Below, piece by piece: positions 1 through 7,226 of a stretch of 23,014 nucleotides of DNA. Source of the DNA: JAYOFM01 sp038117225. Lineage in GTDB: Bacteria > Pseudomonadota > Alphaproteobacteria > Rhodospirillales > Casp-alpha2. The stretch covers positions 1 through 23,014 of the forward strand of contig JAYOFM010000058.1 of NCBI GenBank assembly GCA_038117225.1. The letters run 5' to 3'. The position numbers were made by a program, and so were the translations under genes. Under the pieces are notes generated by a model. It was not told where the DNA came from. It worked only from the letters and a program-made list of their open reading frames with translations, and did no database searches. Within the stretch, counting starts at the first letter, position 1, and each line of letters begins with the position of its first letter.

Positions 1-285
1 TTCGAAACCGCCGGATGGCTAGGCATCGAGACGACCACCAAACATTTCGCCGACGCCTTGTCGAAGTCCGTGCGCAAGGCCGGTTACCGCGTCACGCAAC
101 GCCTCGGCCCCGGTTACAGCTACAAGATCAATGGCGAGGAGGGGCGTTGGCCGCTTGAGGAGCAACTACAATTATTCAGCATTTTCGATGACGTCGACCT
201 GCCGGTTCGCCTGCTCGACGGCAGCTGCGCGATGATGCCGAAAATGTCGCGTTCCGGCCTCTACGGCCTGGCGCCGCTTAACTGA
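1..285 (+). CDS. C-terminal fragment of a protein with a B12-dependent methionine synthase activation-like domain
   Basis: The reading frame is open from base 1, so the N-terminus lies outside the window; 94 residues are visible before TGA at 283-285. The visible part contains GPGY followed by WPLEEQLQLFSIFD and then a segment ending in MMPKMSRSGLYGL. This order (R-x-x-PGY, W-x-LEEQ-x-x-LF, then an M-x-P-x-x-S-x-SG-x-x-G ending) is what I recognise as the end of the MetH reactivation domain, which in MetH binds AdoMet and helps re-methylate oxidised cob(II)alamin. Small stand-alone versions occur next to corrinoid methyltransferases. The next gene is a pterin methyltransferase 94 bases downstream on the same strand, so a role in corrinoid reactivation for this locus is a reasonable inference. 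The catalytic part is not visible, so the full architecture is unknown. Confidence 0.7.
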   Translation, partial: FETAGWLGIETTTKHFADALSKSVRKAGYRVTQRLGPGYSYKINGEEGRWPLEEQLQLFSIFDDVDLPVRLLDGSCAMMPKMSRSGLYGLAPLN

Positions 286-379
286 TTGAACGGAACACGA
301 TCCCGCGTTCATGTGGACGTGGGAACACATAAACCCGGCGTCGCGACTGGCGCATTGCCCGAGAAGAGGAAAATCGAAC

Positions 380-1378
380 ATGAAGGTTGATGGGGGTGGG
401 CTGATAATCATCGGCGAGAATTTCAATGCGACTCGCAAGATCAAGGCGACGAGCCCGCGGGTAGTTACCGAGGACGGTAAGACCGGTATCGGCTACGTCG
501 ATCTCGACGGCAATAAGAGCCTGCTCGATTGCACCGACATCATTCCGGATGATCCGGCCGAGCGGAACAGCTTCATGATTCCGCATATTGGACAAGCGCT
601 GCGGACGGACGATCAAAAATACATCAGATGGGCGATCAAGAACCAGGAACTGCATGGCGCCAATGTCATCGACCTCTGTGTCGATGAGATGTCGGTCTAT
701 CCGGAAGAGCGCTATGAGTGGATTCAAAAACTGGTCCGCATGGCGCAAGACATCACGGACACCGTTGTTGCCGTTGATTCATCCGACTCGAAGACGATCT
801 TCGCCGGCCTGGAAGCCCATGACAGCTCCAAGAGCCGACCCGCCATCAATTCTTTCAATCTGGAGGATGGCCGTCAGGAACTGGTCGGCATGGCCAAGGA
901 GCGCAACGCGCTGATGTTCACCAACGCCAGCGGTAACGCCGGCATGCCGGCGAATGCCGAGGAACGCGTCGCCAATCTGGTCACCTGCATGGATATGATG
1001 GACGAAGGCGGCATCCCCATGGAGGACCGCTTCCTTGATGCCCTGGTGTTCCCGGTCGGTGCCGGTCCGGATTTTGGCCATCACTATCTGGACGCCATTA
1101 AGCAACTGCGCGCCTTGTATCCGACGGTGCACCTGTTCGGCGGCCATTCAAATGTGTCGTTCGGGCTGCCGGATCGAAAATTGATGAACCAGACGTTCTG
1201 TCAGTTGGCCATCATGGCCGGCTGTGACGCGTTGATGATCGATCCGGTGATGAATACGCCGGAATCGCTGAACGATTTCTACTTCGCGTCCCGCGCTCTC
1301 TTGGGCGAGGACGAATATTCGGTGAATTATCTTGGTTATGCCCGCGGCAAAATCGCGGCAAAAAAGAAAGCGGCGTAA
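380..1378 (+). CDS. Pterin-binding (DHPS-fold) methyltransferase, methylcobalamin:tetrahydrofolate type
   Basis: This 332-residue protein likely moves a methyl group between a corrinoid protein and tetrahydrofolate (the MT2 role played by MtgA, CmuB or AcsE-type proteins). Visible family marks are IGENFNATR at residues 11-19, GANVIDL near 93-99, VAVDSSDS, INSFNLEDG, and GGHSNVSFGLPDR followed by N-x-x-F and CDALMIDPVM near the C-terminus; this is the order of pterin-contacting loops in the DHPS-like TIM barrel. The frame is open upstream to an ATG at 311, but I choose ATG 380: it has a purine-rich stretch (gagaagagga) at 361-370 and places the GEN motif at the usual distance from the N-terminus. 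The C-terminus is lysine/alanine-rich. It opens a four-gene same-strand set with the UroD-like, corrinoid and RACo genes, which is the main support for the role. The direction of transfer cannot be read from sequence. Confidence 0.88.
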   Translation: MKVDGGGLIIIGENFNATRKIKATSPRVVTEDGKTGIGYVDLDGNKSLLDCTDIIPDDPAERNSFMIPHIGQALRTDDQKYIRWAIKNQELHGANVIDLCVDEMSVYPEERYEWIQKLVRMAQDITDTVVAVDSSDSKTIFAGLEAHDSSKSRPAINSFNLEDGRQELVGMAKERNALMFTNASGNAGMPANAEERVANLVTCMDMMDEGGIPMEDRFLDALVFPVGAGPDFGHHYLDAIKQLRALYPTVHLFGGHSNVSFGLPDRKLMNQTFCQLAIMAGCDALMIDPVMNTPESLNDFYFASRALLGEDEYSVNYLGYARGKIAAKKKAA

Positions 1379-1398
1379 GACAATAGTATGAAATTGTC
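1379..1398. promoter_or_regulatory. Short inverted repeat directly after the pterin methyltransferase stop
   Basis: GACAAT at 1379-1384 and ATTGTC at 1393-1398 form a perfect 6-base inverted repeat with an 8-base spacer, starting on the base after the TAA stop. It lies in the 110-base gap before the UroD-like gene. It could be a dimeric repressor site, for instance for the GntR-type regulator encoded at 6471-7157, or a weak hairpin in the transcript. No T-run follows, so it is not a classic terminator. Confidence 0.3.
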
Positions 1399-1488
1399 GC
1401 AACGCTTTGGTATCGGAGAGAAACGCGCGGACCCGGTCGGATTCGCCGTCGGGCGCCGACTGAAAAACATCTACGGGAGGACCACGCC

Positions 1489-2658
1489 ATGAAGGAACTC
1501 ACATCTCGCGACCGTGTCATCCGCACGCTTCGGCGCGAACCGGTCGACCGGGTGCCGTTGTTCTATCGCATGAAGCACGAAGCCAAGGCCAAACTGGCCC
1601 GCATTTACGGTATCGAGGACGCCTCCACGGGATTGGCGCATAACCCGGAACTGGAACTGCGCCTCGGCAACGACATCATCCTCTACCAGATCGGCATCAA
1701 TTCCGAGTTCTCGCATCGCCATATCGAGATCGGCGAAACCTGGCACAACAACTTCGGTGTCGGTTACGGCAAGTCGGGGCTTGAGGGGCGAACGCCGGAA
1801 GAAGAGCTTGAGTTCGAGAAGACCCAGGAATATTGGGGCCCGCGCAAGGTCGTGCCGGAAAATTTCCCCAGCTTCCATCCCATCAAATCGATGGATGATT
1901 TGAAGAACTACACCTGGCCGGATCCCGACGACCCACGACTGCTCGATCCGATCGATAAGATTTGCGAGAGGTACCAAAAGGATTACTTCATCGCCGTCGA
2001 CTTGTCGTCGACCCTGATCGAGGCCGCCTACGCGCATATCGTCGGCACGCAGAACTTCTTCCTGCAGTTGTTCGACGAGCCGAAACTGATCGAAGGCGTG
2101 CTCGACGGTCTGATGGAGTACTACACGGCGCTCGGCGTCAACGCCATCAACCGCGGCATCGACATGATCCGTGTCGGTGACGACGTGGGCGCTCAGCAAT
2201 CGATGATGCTGTCGCCGGAGCAATGGCGCGAACTCGCCAAGCCGCGATTCAAGTACATGTTCGACCAGTTCCGCAAGGCCAATCCGGATATCTATATCAA
2301 GCTGCACTCGTGCGGTGATTATTCGCCGATCATCGGCGATGAGGTCGAACTCGGCGTCGATCTTTCCGGCCTCATGCAGCCCACGGGCGGCAACAAGGAT
2401 CAGGTCGGTATTAAGAAGAAATTCGGCAACGACATCGCCTTCGTCGGCGGCTTCGACGTCCAGAACCTGTTGCCGCGTGGCCAGGTCGAGGAAGTTCGCG
2501 CGGGTGTTCTTGAGGTCATGAAGAACCTTGCGGTCGGCGGTGGGTACATCTTCTCGCCGTCGCACTACATCCTCGCAGACGTGCCGATCCAGAACATCTA
2601 CACCATGCTGGAAGCACAACGCGAATTCGGCGTCTACGGCAAATACCCGCTCGATTGA
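1489..2658 (+). CDS. UroD/MtaA-fold corrinoid methyltransferase (substrate-side or corrinoid-side MT)
   Basis: This 389-residue protein begins with TSRDRVIRTLRREPVDRVP, the N-terminal signature of the uroporphyrinogen decarboxylase superfamily branch that contains MtaA, MtbA and the N-terminal half of CmuA. It is not a haem-pathway HemE: neighbours are corrinoid methyl-transfer genes, and it carries the methyltransferase zinc motif H-x-C (H273, C275 in LHSCGD). In MtaA the third zinc ligand is a cysteine in APGCG; by my alignment of the C-terminal loop the equivalent here is H359 in SPSHY. A predicted H-x-C...H site would activate a thiol or another methyl acceptor or donor. ATG 1489 is supported by GGGAGG at 1475-1480, eight bases upstream. 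It sits 64 bases before the corrinoid protein. The most likely job is methylating that corrinoid protein from an external methylated substrate, but the substrate is unknown. Confidence 0.87.
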   Translation: MKELTSRDRVIRTLRREPVDRVPLFYRMKHEAKAKLARIYGIEDASTGLAHNPELELRLGNDIILYQIGINSEFSHRHIEIGETWHNNFGVGYGKSGLEGRTPEEELEFEKTQEYWGPRKVVPENFPSFHPIKSMDDLKNYTWPDPDDPRLLDPIDKICERYQKDYFIAVDLSSTLIEAAYAHIVGTQNFFLQLFDEPKLIEGVLDGLMEYYTALGVNAINRGIDMIRVGDDVGAQQSMMLSPEQWRELAKPRFKYMFDQFRKANPDIYIKLHSCGDYSPIIGDEVELGVDLSGLMQPTGGNKDQVGIKKKFGNDIAFVGGFDVQNLLPRGQVEEVRAGVLEVMKNLAVGGGYIFSPSHYILADVPIQNIYTMLEAQREFGVYGKYPLD

Positions 2659-2722
2659 GCGGCGCCACCGACGCCACGCCTAGACACGCAAATTAGAAAA
2701 CACGAACACGGAGTATGGCCCG

Positions 2723-3433
2723 ATGAGTGACGATCCAGAACTGCAATACCCGACGGGATGGGAAGAGCGCGCCCCCGAAGGCTGGGAATGGGAAAACTTG
2801 TGGAAAGCCGTGGAAACGGGAGATCACGGCTATACGCATGATCGCGTCACGGAGGCCATCGAGGCCGGCATTGATCCGCGGGATATTTTGGACGACGGGT
2901 TGTTTCCCGGATTCAATCTCCAGGGTGACCGGTTCTCGGCCAACATCATCTTCATCCCCGAGATGCTGATCACGGCGCGCGCCATGAAGGCCGGCTTGGC
3001 GTTGATCCGCCCGCTGCTGGCGGCGATGGCGGTCAAGCCGGCGGGGGTCTTTGTCATGGGCACCGTGCTCGGCGATATGCATGACATCGGCCAGACGATC
3101 GTTTCCATCATGCTGGAGAATGCCGGGTTCACCGTCATCAATCTCGGCACGGATGTACATCCGGACCGCTTCGTTGAAGCCATCGAAAATGAGAAAGCCG
3201 ACCTGATCGGGTTCTCCGCCTTGTTGTCGACGACCGTCTATTATCAGAAGGTCACCATCGACGAGATCGCCAAGGCCGGACACCGCGACAAGGTGCACGT
3301 TCTGATTGGCGGCGCGCCAACCACGCCGGCGTGGGCCGAGGAAGCCGGCGCCGACGGTTGGGGCAAAGATGCCATGGAAGCGGTCAAGCTGGCGCTTAAT
3401 CTGATGAAGGAAGACCGCGTCGCCTGGGCATAA
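2723..3433 (+). CDS. Corrinoid-binding protein (MtaC/MtbC/MttC-like, methyl carrier)
   Basis: This 236-residue protein has the two-part architecture of methyltransferase corrinoid proteins: a helical cap (about residues 25-95) and a B12-binding Rossmann domain (about 105-230). The cobalt-ligating signature D-x-H-x-x-G is complete: D118, H120 and G123 in GDMHDIG. Further cobalamin contacts fit SALLSTT and IGGAPTT later in the domain. The methyl group is carried on Co as methyl-Co(III), between the UroD-fold and pterin methyltransferases encoded upstream. The first 25 residues are acidic and tryptophan-rich (WEERAPEGWEWENLW), a longer N-terminus than I expect for the family. The start ATG 2723 has cggag at 2707-2711. 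It is a stand-alone protein rather than fused to the UroD domain as in CmuA. The cobalt is predicted base-off/His-on. Confidence 0.93.
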   Translation: MSDDPELQYPTGWEERAPEGWEWENLWKAVETGDHGYTHDRVTEAIEAGIDPRDILDDGLFPGFNLQGDRFSANIIFIPEMLITARAMKAGLALIRPLLAAMAVKPAGVFVMGTVLGDMHDIGQTIVSIMLENAGFTVINLGTDVHPDRFVEAIENEKADLIGFSALLSTTVYYQKVTIDEIAKAGHRDKVHVLIGGAPTTPAWAEEAGADGWGKDAMEAVKLALNLMKEDRVAWA

Positions 3434-3465
3434 GCCCAAGTGAAATGATCTGGACATGGCCGTCG

Positions 3466-3486
3466 GGCGCGCCCATATGACGCGCC
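3466..3486 (+). other. Small GC-rich hairpin between the corrinoid protein and RACo genes
   Basis: GGCGCG at 3466-3471 can pair with CGCGCC at 3481-3486 around a 9-base loop in the 84-base gap between two genes that otherwise look co-transcribed. No T-run follows, so full termination is unlikely. It might lower downstream expression, fitting a catalytic activator that is needed in smaller amounts than the corrinoid protein. This is a weak inference from one short stem. Confidence 0.25.
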
Positions 3487-3517
3487 AGTGTAGATCACAG
3501 ATGGATATGGAAGCGGT

Positions 3518-5452
3518 ATGAGCAATACGGTTCAGGTGACGTTCGTCGATCAGCACGACAACACCAAGACGAGTACGACCACGCAGCCGATGGACGCCAC
3601 GATTCTCGACGCGTCGCATTCCGCCGGCATCGATATCGAGGCCACGTGCGGCGCGCGTGGCCGCTGCCGAACCTGTCGGGTCAAGTTGCTGTCGGGTGAT
3701 GTGCCGCCGCCGACCATCCAGGATACGGTGCAGTTGGGCCATGACGAAGTGCGCGAGAATTTTCGTCTTGCCTGCCAGACCAAGCTGATCGCCGATGTTA
3801 CCATCATGTCCATGCCGCCGAAGGCGGAAGCCGGCCATCAGATTCTTGCCGGTGGCGAGGATGTGTCGCAAGACGGCCGCATGACGCTCGACAGCGGCGT
3901 CGTCAAACACCTGGTGAAAGCCGTGGCGCCGGTCGAGGAGCACCATCAGACCTCGGATCTCGAGGAGATCCTTGCGGTGCTACCGGAAGGCACCGACCGT
4001 GACGTCAATATCGAGGTCCTGCGCAAGGTGCCGACTGTGCTCCGCGATCAGGGTGGTGAAATGACGGTCACCACGTTCAATGACCGAATTATCGACCTGG
4101 AAGCCGGCGATACGACGGAGCATATCTACGGCGTCGCGTTCGACATCGGCACCACCAGCGTCGTCGGCACGTTGATGGATTTAACCACCGGCGAACGCCT
4201 GGCCGATGTTGGCGGCGTCAATCCGCAGGCGGTCTACGGCGGCGATTTGATGTCGCGGATCGCGTATGCCCAGTTCGATGACAAGAAGCTGCAGACGTTG
4301 CGCGCCCGCATCCTCAACGCCATTAACGATTACATAAAAGATGCCTGTGCCGAAGCTGGTATTTCGGCCAACCACATCTACAAGATCATGGTTGTCGGTA
4401 ATTCCTGCATGCATCACGTGTTCCTCGGCATCGACGTCAGTTACGTCGGTCTGGCGCCGTATGCACCGGTGGTGCGCGACCTGTTGGTCTACCCGGCTCG
4501 TGATCTGCCGTTGAAAGCGGCGCCCAACGCGCGCGTCTGCCTGCTGCCCATCGTCGCCGGATTCGTCGGCGCCGATACCATGGCCTGCGTGCTGGCGACG
4601 CGTATTTACGATTCCGATGAAATTCGCGCCATGGTCGATATCGGCACCAATGGCGAGGTTGTGATGGGCTCCAAGGATGGCCTGCTGGCCTGTTCGGCGC
4701 CGGCGGGACCGGCGCTGGAGGGGGCGCAAATTCGCCATGGCATGCGCGGCGCCATGGGCGCCATCGAGAAGGTCAGTATCGACGACGAAGTGCACTGCAC
4801 GGTTATCGGCGGGACGCCGGCGATTGGCCTTTGCGGTTCCGGCCTCATTGATGCATGCGCCAAGTTCGTCGATGCCAAAGTAATGGATGCGTCGGGTCGC
4901 TTCCGTAAGGACGGACGGGATGAACTTCCCCCCGCCGTGGCGGCGCGCCTGCACGACACCGTTGATGGCATCGAATTCATCCTGGTGCCGACGGAAGACT
5001 CGGGCAAGGACGAGCCGATCACCATCACCCAAGCCGACGTGCGCCAGTTGCAGCTGGCCAAGAGCGCCATCTTTTCCGGTATCGTCATGCTGCAGCGGGT
5101 CATGGAAGTCCCGGACGAACAACTCGCCGAGGTGATGATGTGTGGTGGTTTCGGCAACTATATCAATACGCAGAGTGCCGTGACCGTGAAGCTGCTGCCC
5201 GACCTGCCGCTGGAAAAGCTGACTTATTCCGGCAATGCCGCGTTGATGGGCGCGCAGATGGCGCTGTTGAGCGAGACCGAGCGTCACCGCGCCTTCAAGC
5301 TTTCGCGCGAAATCGAACACGTGGCGCTGGCGGCACGGATGGATTTCCAGGAAATCTTCATCGACGGTATGAACTTCACCGGTGAGAATTTCACCAGGCC
5401 TAAACGTTCGGATGCCCGGCGCGCCGCTGCCGCCGCTGCCGTTGGGGATTGA
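3518..5452 (+). CDS. RACo-type ATP-dependent reductive activator of corrinoid protein
   Basis: This 644-residue protein combines an N-terminal plant-type [2Fe-2S] ferredoxin domain with a large ASKHA-type ATPase domain, the architecture of RACo proteins that reduce inactive Co(II) to Co(I) corrinoid. The cluster ligands are C44, C50, C53 and C86 (ATCGARGRCRTC and RLAC). A linker region (about 95-200) leads into the actin-like domain, starting with FDIGTTS at 208-214; later marks include VVGNSCMHHVFLGI, VDIGTNGEVVMG, CGSGLIDA and CGGFGNY. Length matches the family (roughly 600-650). The start ATG 3518 has a weak purine-rich stretch (tggaagcgg) upstream. It lies 84 bases after the corrinoid-protein gene, its expected partner. 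The electron donor to the [2Fe-2S] cluster is not encoded in the window. The activity is cytoplasmic. The C-terminus ends in an Ala/Arg-rich tail. Confidence 0.93.
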   Translation: MSNTVQVTFVDQHDNTKTSTTTQPMDATILDASHSAGIDIEATCGARGRCRTCRVKLLSGDVPPPTIQDTVQLGHDEVRENFRLACQTKLIADVTIMSMPPKAEAGHQILAGGEDVSQDGRMTLDSGVVKHLVKAVAPVEEHHQTSDLEEILAVLPEGTDRDVNIEVLRKVPTVLRDQGGEMTVTTFNDRIIDLEAGDTTEHIYGVAFDIGTTSVVGTLMDLTTGERLADVGGVNPQAVYGGDLMSRIAYAQFDDKKLQTLRARILNAINDYIKDACAEAGISANHIYKIMVVGNSCMHHVFLGIDVSYVGLAPYAPVVRDLLVYPARDLPLKAAPNARVCLLPIVAGFVGADTMACVLATRIYDSDEIRAMVDIGTNGEVVMGSKDGLLACSAPAGPALEGAQIRHGMRGAMGAIEKVSIDDEVHCTVIGGTPAIGLCGSGLIDACAKFVDAKVMDASGRFRKDGRDELPPAVAARLHDTVDGIEFILVPTEDSGKDEPITITQADVRQLQLAKSAIFSGIVMLQRVMEVPDEQLAEVMMCGGFGNYINTQSAVTVKLLPDLPLEKLTYSGNAALMGAQMALLSETERHRAFKLSREIEHVALAARMDFQEIFIDGMNFTGENFTRPKRSDARRAAAAAAVGD

Positions 5453-5493
5453 ACGAGCGACTGGGTCGCCAACACCCTAGGGGTATTGTTGCC

Positions 5494-6471
5494 ATGCGCG
5501 TCAATATGCTTTTCGGGTTTTTGGGATCAGGCAAGACGACGCTGGCGCGGCGTATTCTGACCGAACGCTCGAATCCCGCGTCCGAAAAGATGGCGGTGAT
5601 CGTCAACGAATTCGGCGATGTCGGTATCGACGGGGCGATCCTGGAAGGCCAGGACGTGGACATGGTCGAACTGACGTCGGGCTGTCTCTGTTGCACGCTC
5701 AAGGGCTCGTTGCTGAACGCCGTCGAGGAATTGCGCGACAAGGCCGGTTGCGATCAGGTCGTGATCGAGGCCACCGGCGTCGCCCAACCTGGCGAGATGA
5801 TGGAAACCTTCACCGATCCGACCGTGCGGTCCCGGTTCGAAATTGGTCCCATGGTCACCGTCATCGACGCGCCCAAGTTCAGCAAGATCCGTACGATGCT
5901 CGGACCGTTCTATGCCGCGCAGGTCGAGAACGCGGATATCCTGGTGCTCAATAAAACCGACCTCGCGTCGGCGGCTGACCTGGACGCCGTGCGTGCGGAG
6001 GTGCGTGAACTGAATCCCCACGCGGCACTGCTTTTTGCCGAACGCTGTGATATCGATGTCGAGGCCATTCTGCACGGCGATACCAGTGCCGTGATGGCCG
6101 CCTACGATCGCGGACTGGGCCATGAGGGTCATGATCATGGGGACCACGACCACGATCATGACCATGACAACGATGATCACCGGCACGCGCCGGCGTCGTC
6201 GTTTGTTCTCGACGCCTCGGCTGGGGCGACGCGAAACGGGCTCGAGTCATTCTTCGCCGGCCTTGGCGATGATGTCTGGCGCGCCAAGGGATTCCTTGAT
6301 GTCGATGGCGCACCCTCGCTGGTGCAGTTCGCCATGGGCGAATTGGAAATCACGCCGGCGGAGGCCCGTGATCACCACCATTTGGTGTTCATCGGACCGG
6401 ACATGGACCGGGCCGCCATCGAGGCGGGCCTGGCGGGCGCCGCCGCGGTCCAGCGCGGAGCGGCCGAGTAA
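5494..6471 (+). CDS. CobW/COG0523 G3E-family GTPase with His-rich loop
   Basis: This 325-residue P-loop GTPase belongs to the COG0523 metallochaperone family. Visible are the Walker A GFLGSGKT (8-15), the metal-binding C-x-C-C in GCLCC (C64, C66, C67), the base-recognition NKTD (153-156), a histidine/aspartate-rich stretch at about 210-231 with repeated HD, and a CobW C-terminal domain ending in HHLVFIGPDMD. Members deliver or insert metals (zinc, cobalt, others) using GTP hydrolysis. Placed directly behind RACo, it could serve cobalt or corrinoid supply, or the zinc of the UroD-like enzyme; the sequence does not decide which. The frame extends to a TTG at 5449 that overlaps the RACo stop, but ATG 5494 puts the P-loop at the family's normal position and has AGGGG at 5479-5483. 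The stop TAA shares its last base with the ATG of the GntR gene. Confidence 0.88.
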   Translation: MRVNMLFGFLGSGKTTLARRILTERSNPASEKMAVIVNEFGDVGIDGAILEGQDVDMVELTSGCLCCTLKGSLLNAVEELRDKAGCDQVVIEATGVAQPGEMMETFTDPTVRSRFEIGPMVTVIDAPKFSKIRTMLGPFYAAQVENADILVLNKTDLASAADLDAVRAEVRELNPHAALLFAERCDIDVEAILHGDTSAVMAAYDRGLGHEGHDHGDHDHDHDHDNDDHRHAPASSFVLDASAGATRNGLESFFAGLGDDVWRAKGFLDVDGAPSLVQFAMGELEITPAEARDHHHLVFIGPDMDRAAIEAGLAGAAAVQRGAAE

Positions 6472-7157
6472 TGCCCATCGAAGCCATCAAGGTTGATTGG
6501 AGCGACGGTGGCGATCCGCGTTCGTTGGCGGAAAAGGCGTATCAACTGTTGATGCATAAAATCACGCGCCTGGAACTCGAGCCGGGTGCGCCGTTGGCGG
6601 ACAAGGAATTGACGGCGGAACTGGGGATCGGCCGCACGCCGGTGCGCGAGGCCCTGCAACGGCTGGCCGGCGAGGGGCTGGTAAACCACCTGCCGAACCG
6701 GGGCATGTTCGTTTCCGACATCAGCGCCGTCAGTGTTCAGCATATTTATGAATTTCGCTCCATCATCGACGGCCACGCGGCGCGGCTCGCGGCCAGCCGG
6801 GCATCGGATCGAGATATCGAGGAATTGCGCGAACTCCAGGCTGACCTTGTCGAAGCCACGGACAATGAGGACATCGACGCTTTTGTCGACCATGACCGGC
6901 ATTTTTACAGCGTGCTGGCTCGGGCGGCACAGAATACTTATCTGGCCGAGGTCATTCCCCGCATCTTCAACCTGCATCTCAGATTGTGGTTCCTGATCTC
7001 GGAAAAAGCCGGTGGCTGGTATGACATCGCGACCGCCCACCACGATATGACCAAGGGCGTCATCGACGCCATTTCGCGGCGCGACCCGGACGGTGCTGAA
7101 CTCGCCATCAGGGTTTATGTTTCGCGCCGCCACCAGGACATTCGCGACCTGATGTGA
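6471..7157 (+). CDS. GntR-family transcriptional regulator, FCD (FadR) subfamily
   Basis: This 228-residue protein has an N-terminal winged helix-turn-helix (about 17-82) with ELTAELGIGRTPVREALQRL, typical of GntR regulators, followed by an all-helical FCD ligand domain (about 88-222). Histidines and an aspartate expected to hold a metal in FCD domains are seen in FVDHDRHFY and TAHHDMTKG. Such proteins usually repress a neighbouring catabolic operon and respond to an organic acid or related substrate. Its ATG overlaps the CobW stop by one base (TAATG), so it is translationally coupled and part of the methyl-transfer operon. That makes local autoregulation of the corrinoid system the simplest reading; the effector would be a clue to the methylated substrate. 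The operator is not identified with confidence. Confidence 0.9.
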   Translation: MPIEAIKVDWSDGGDPRSLAEKAYQLLMHKITRLELEPGAPLADKELTAELGIGRTPVREALQRLAGEGLVNHLPNRGMFVSDISAVSVQHIYEFRSIIDGHAARLAASRASDRDIEELRELQADLVEATDNEDIDAFVDHDRHFYSVLARAAQNTYLAEVIPRIFNLHLRLWFLISEKAGGWYDIATAHHDMTKGVIDAISRRDPDGAELAIRVYVSRRHQDIRDLM

Positions 7158-7226
7158 TTGCCGCGTCTCGGCGATTTTCGGCTACATCACGAGAATTCGT
7201 TGATCCGCGAGCCCGTTTCCGCGCTC

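Noticed and set aside
286..379. Cobalamin riboswitch upstream of the methyl-transfer genes
   Set aside because: The gap is only 94 bases and shows no B12-box or expected stem pattern.
1471..2619. Long minus-strand open frame opposite the UroD-like gene
   Set aside because: Antisense shadow with no recognisable motif; the plus strand has a good ribosome-binding site and conserved residues.
2693..3946. Long minus-strand open frame opposite the corrinoid and RACo genes
   Set aside because: Shadow of high-GC coding sequence; its translation is His/Arg/Asp-rich with no family pattern, and both plus-strand genes carry clear motifs.
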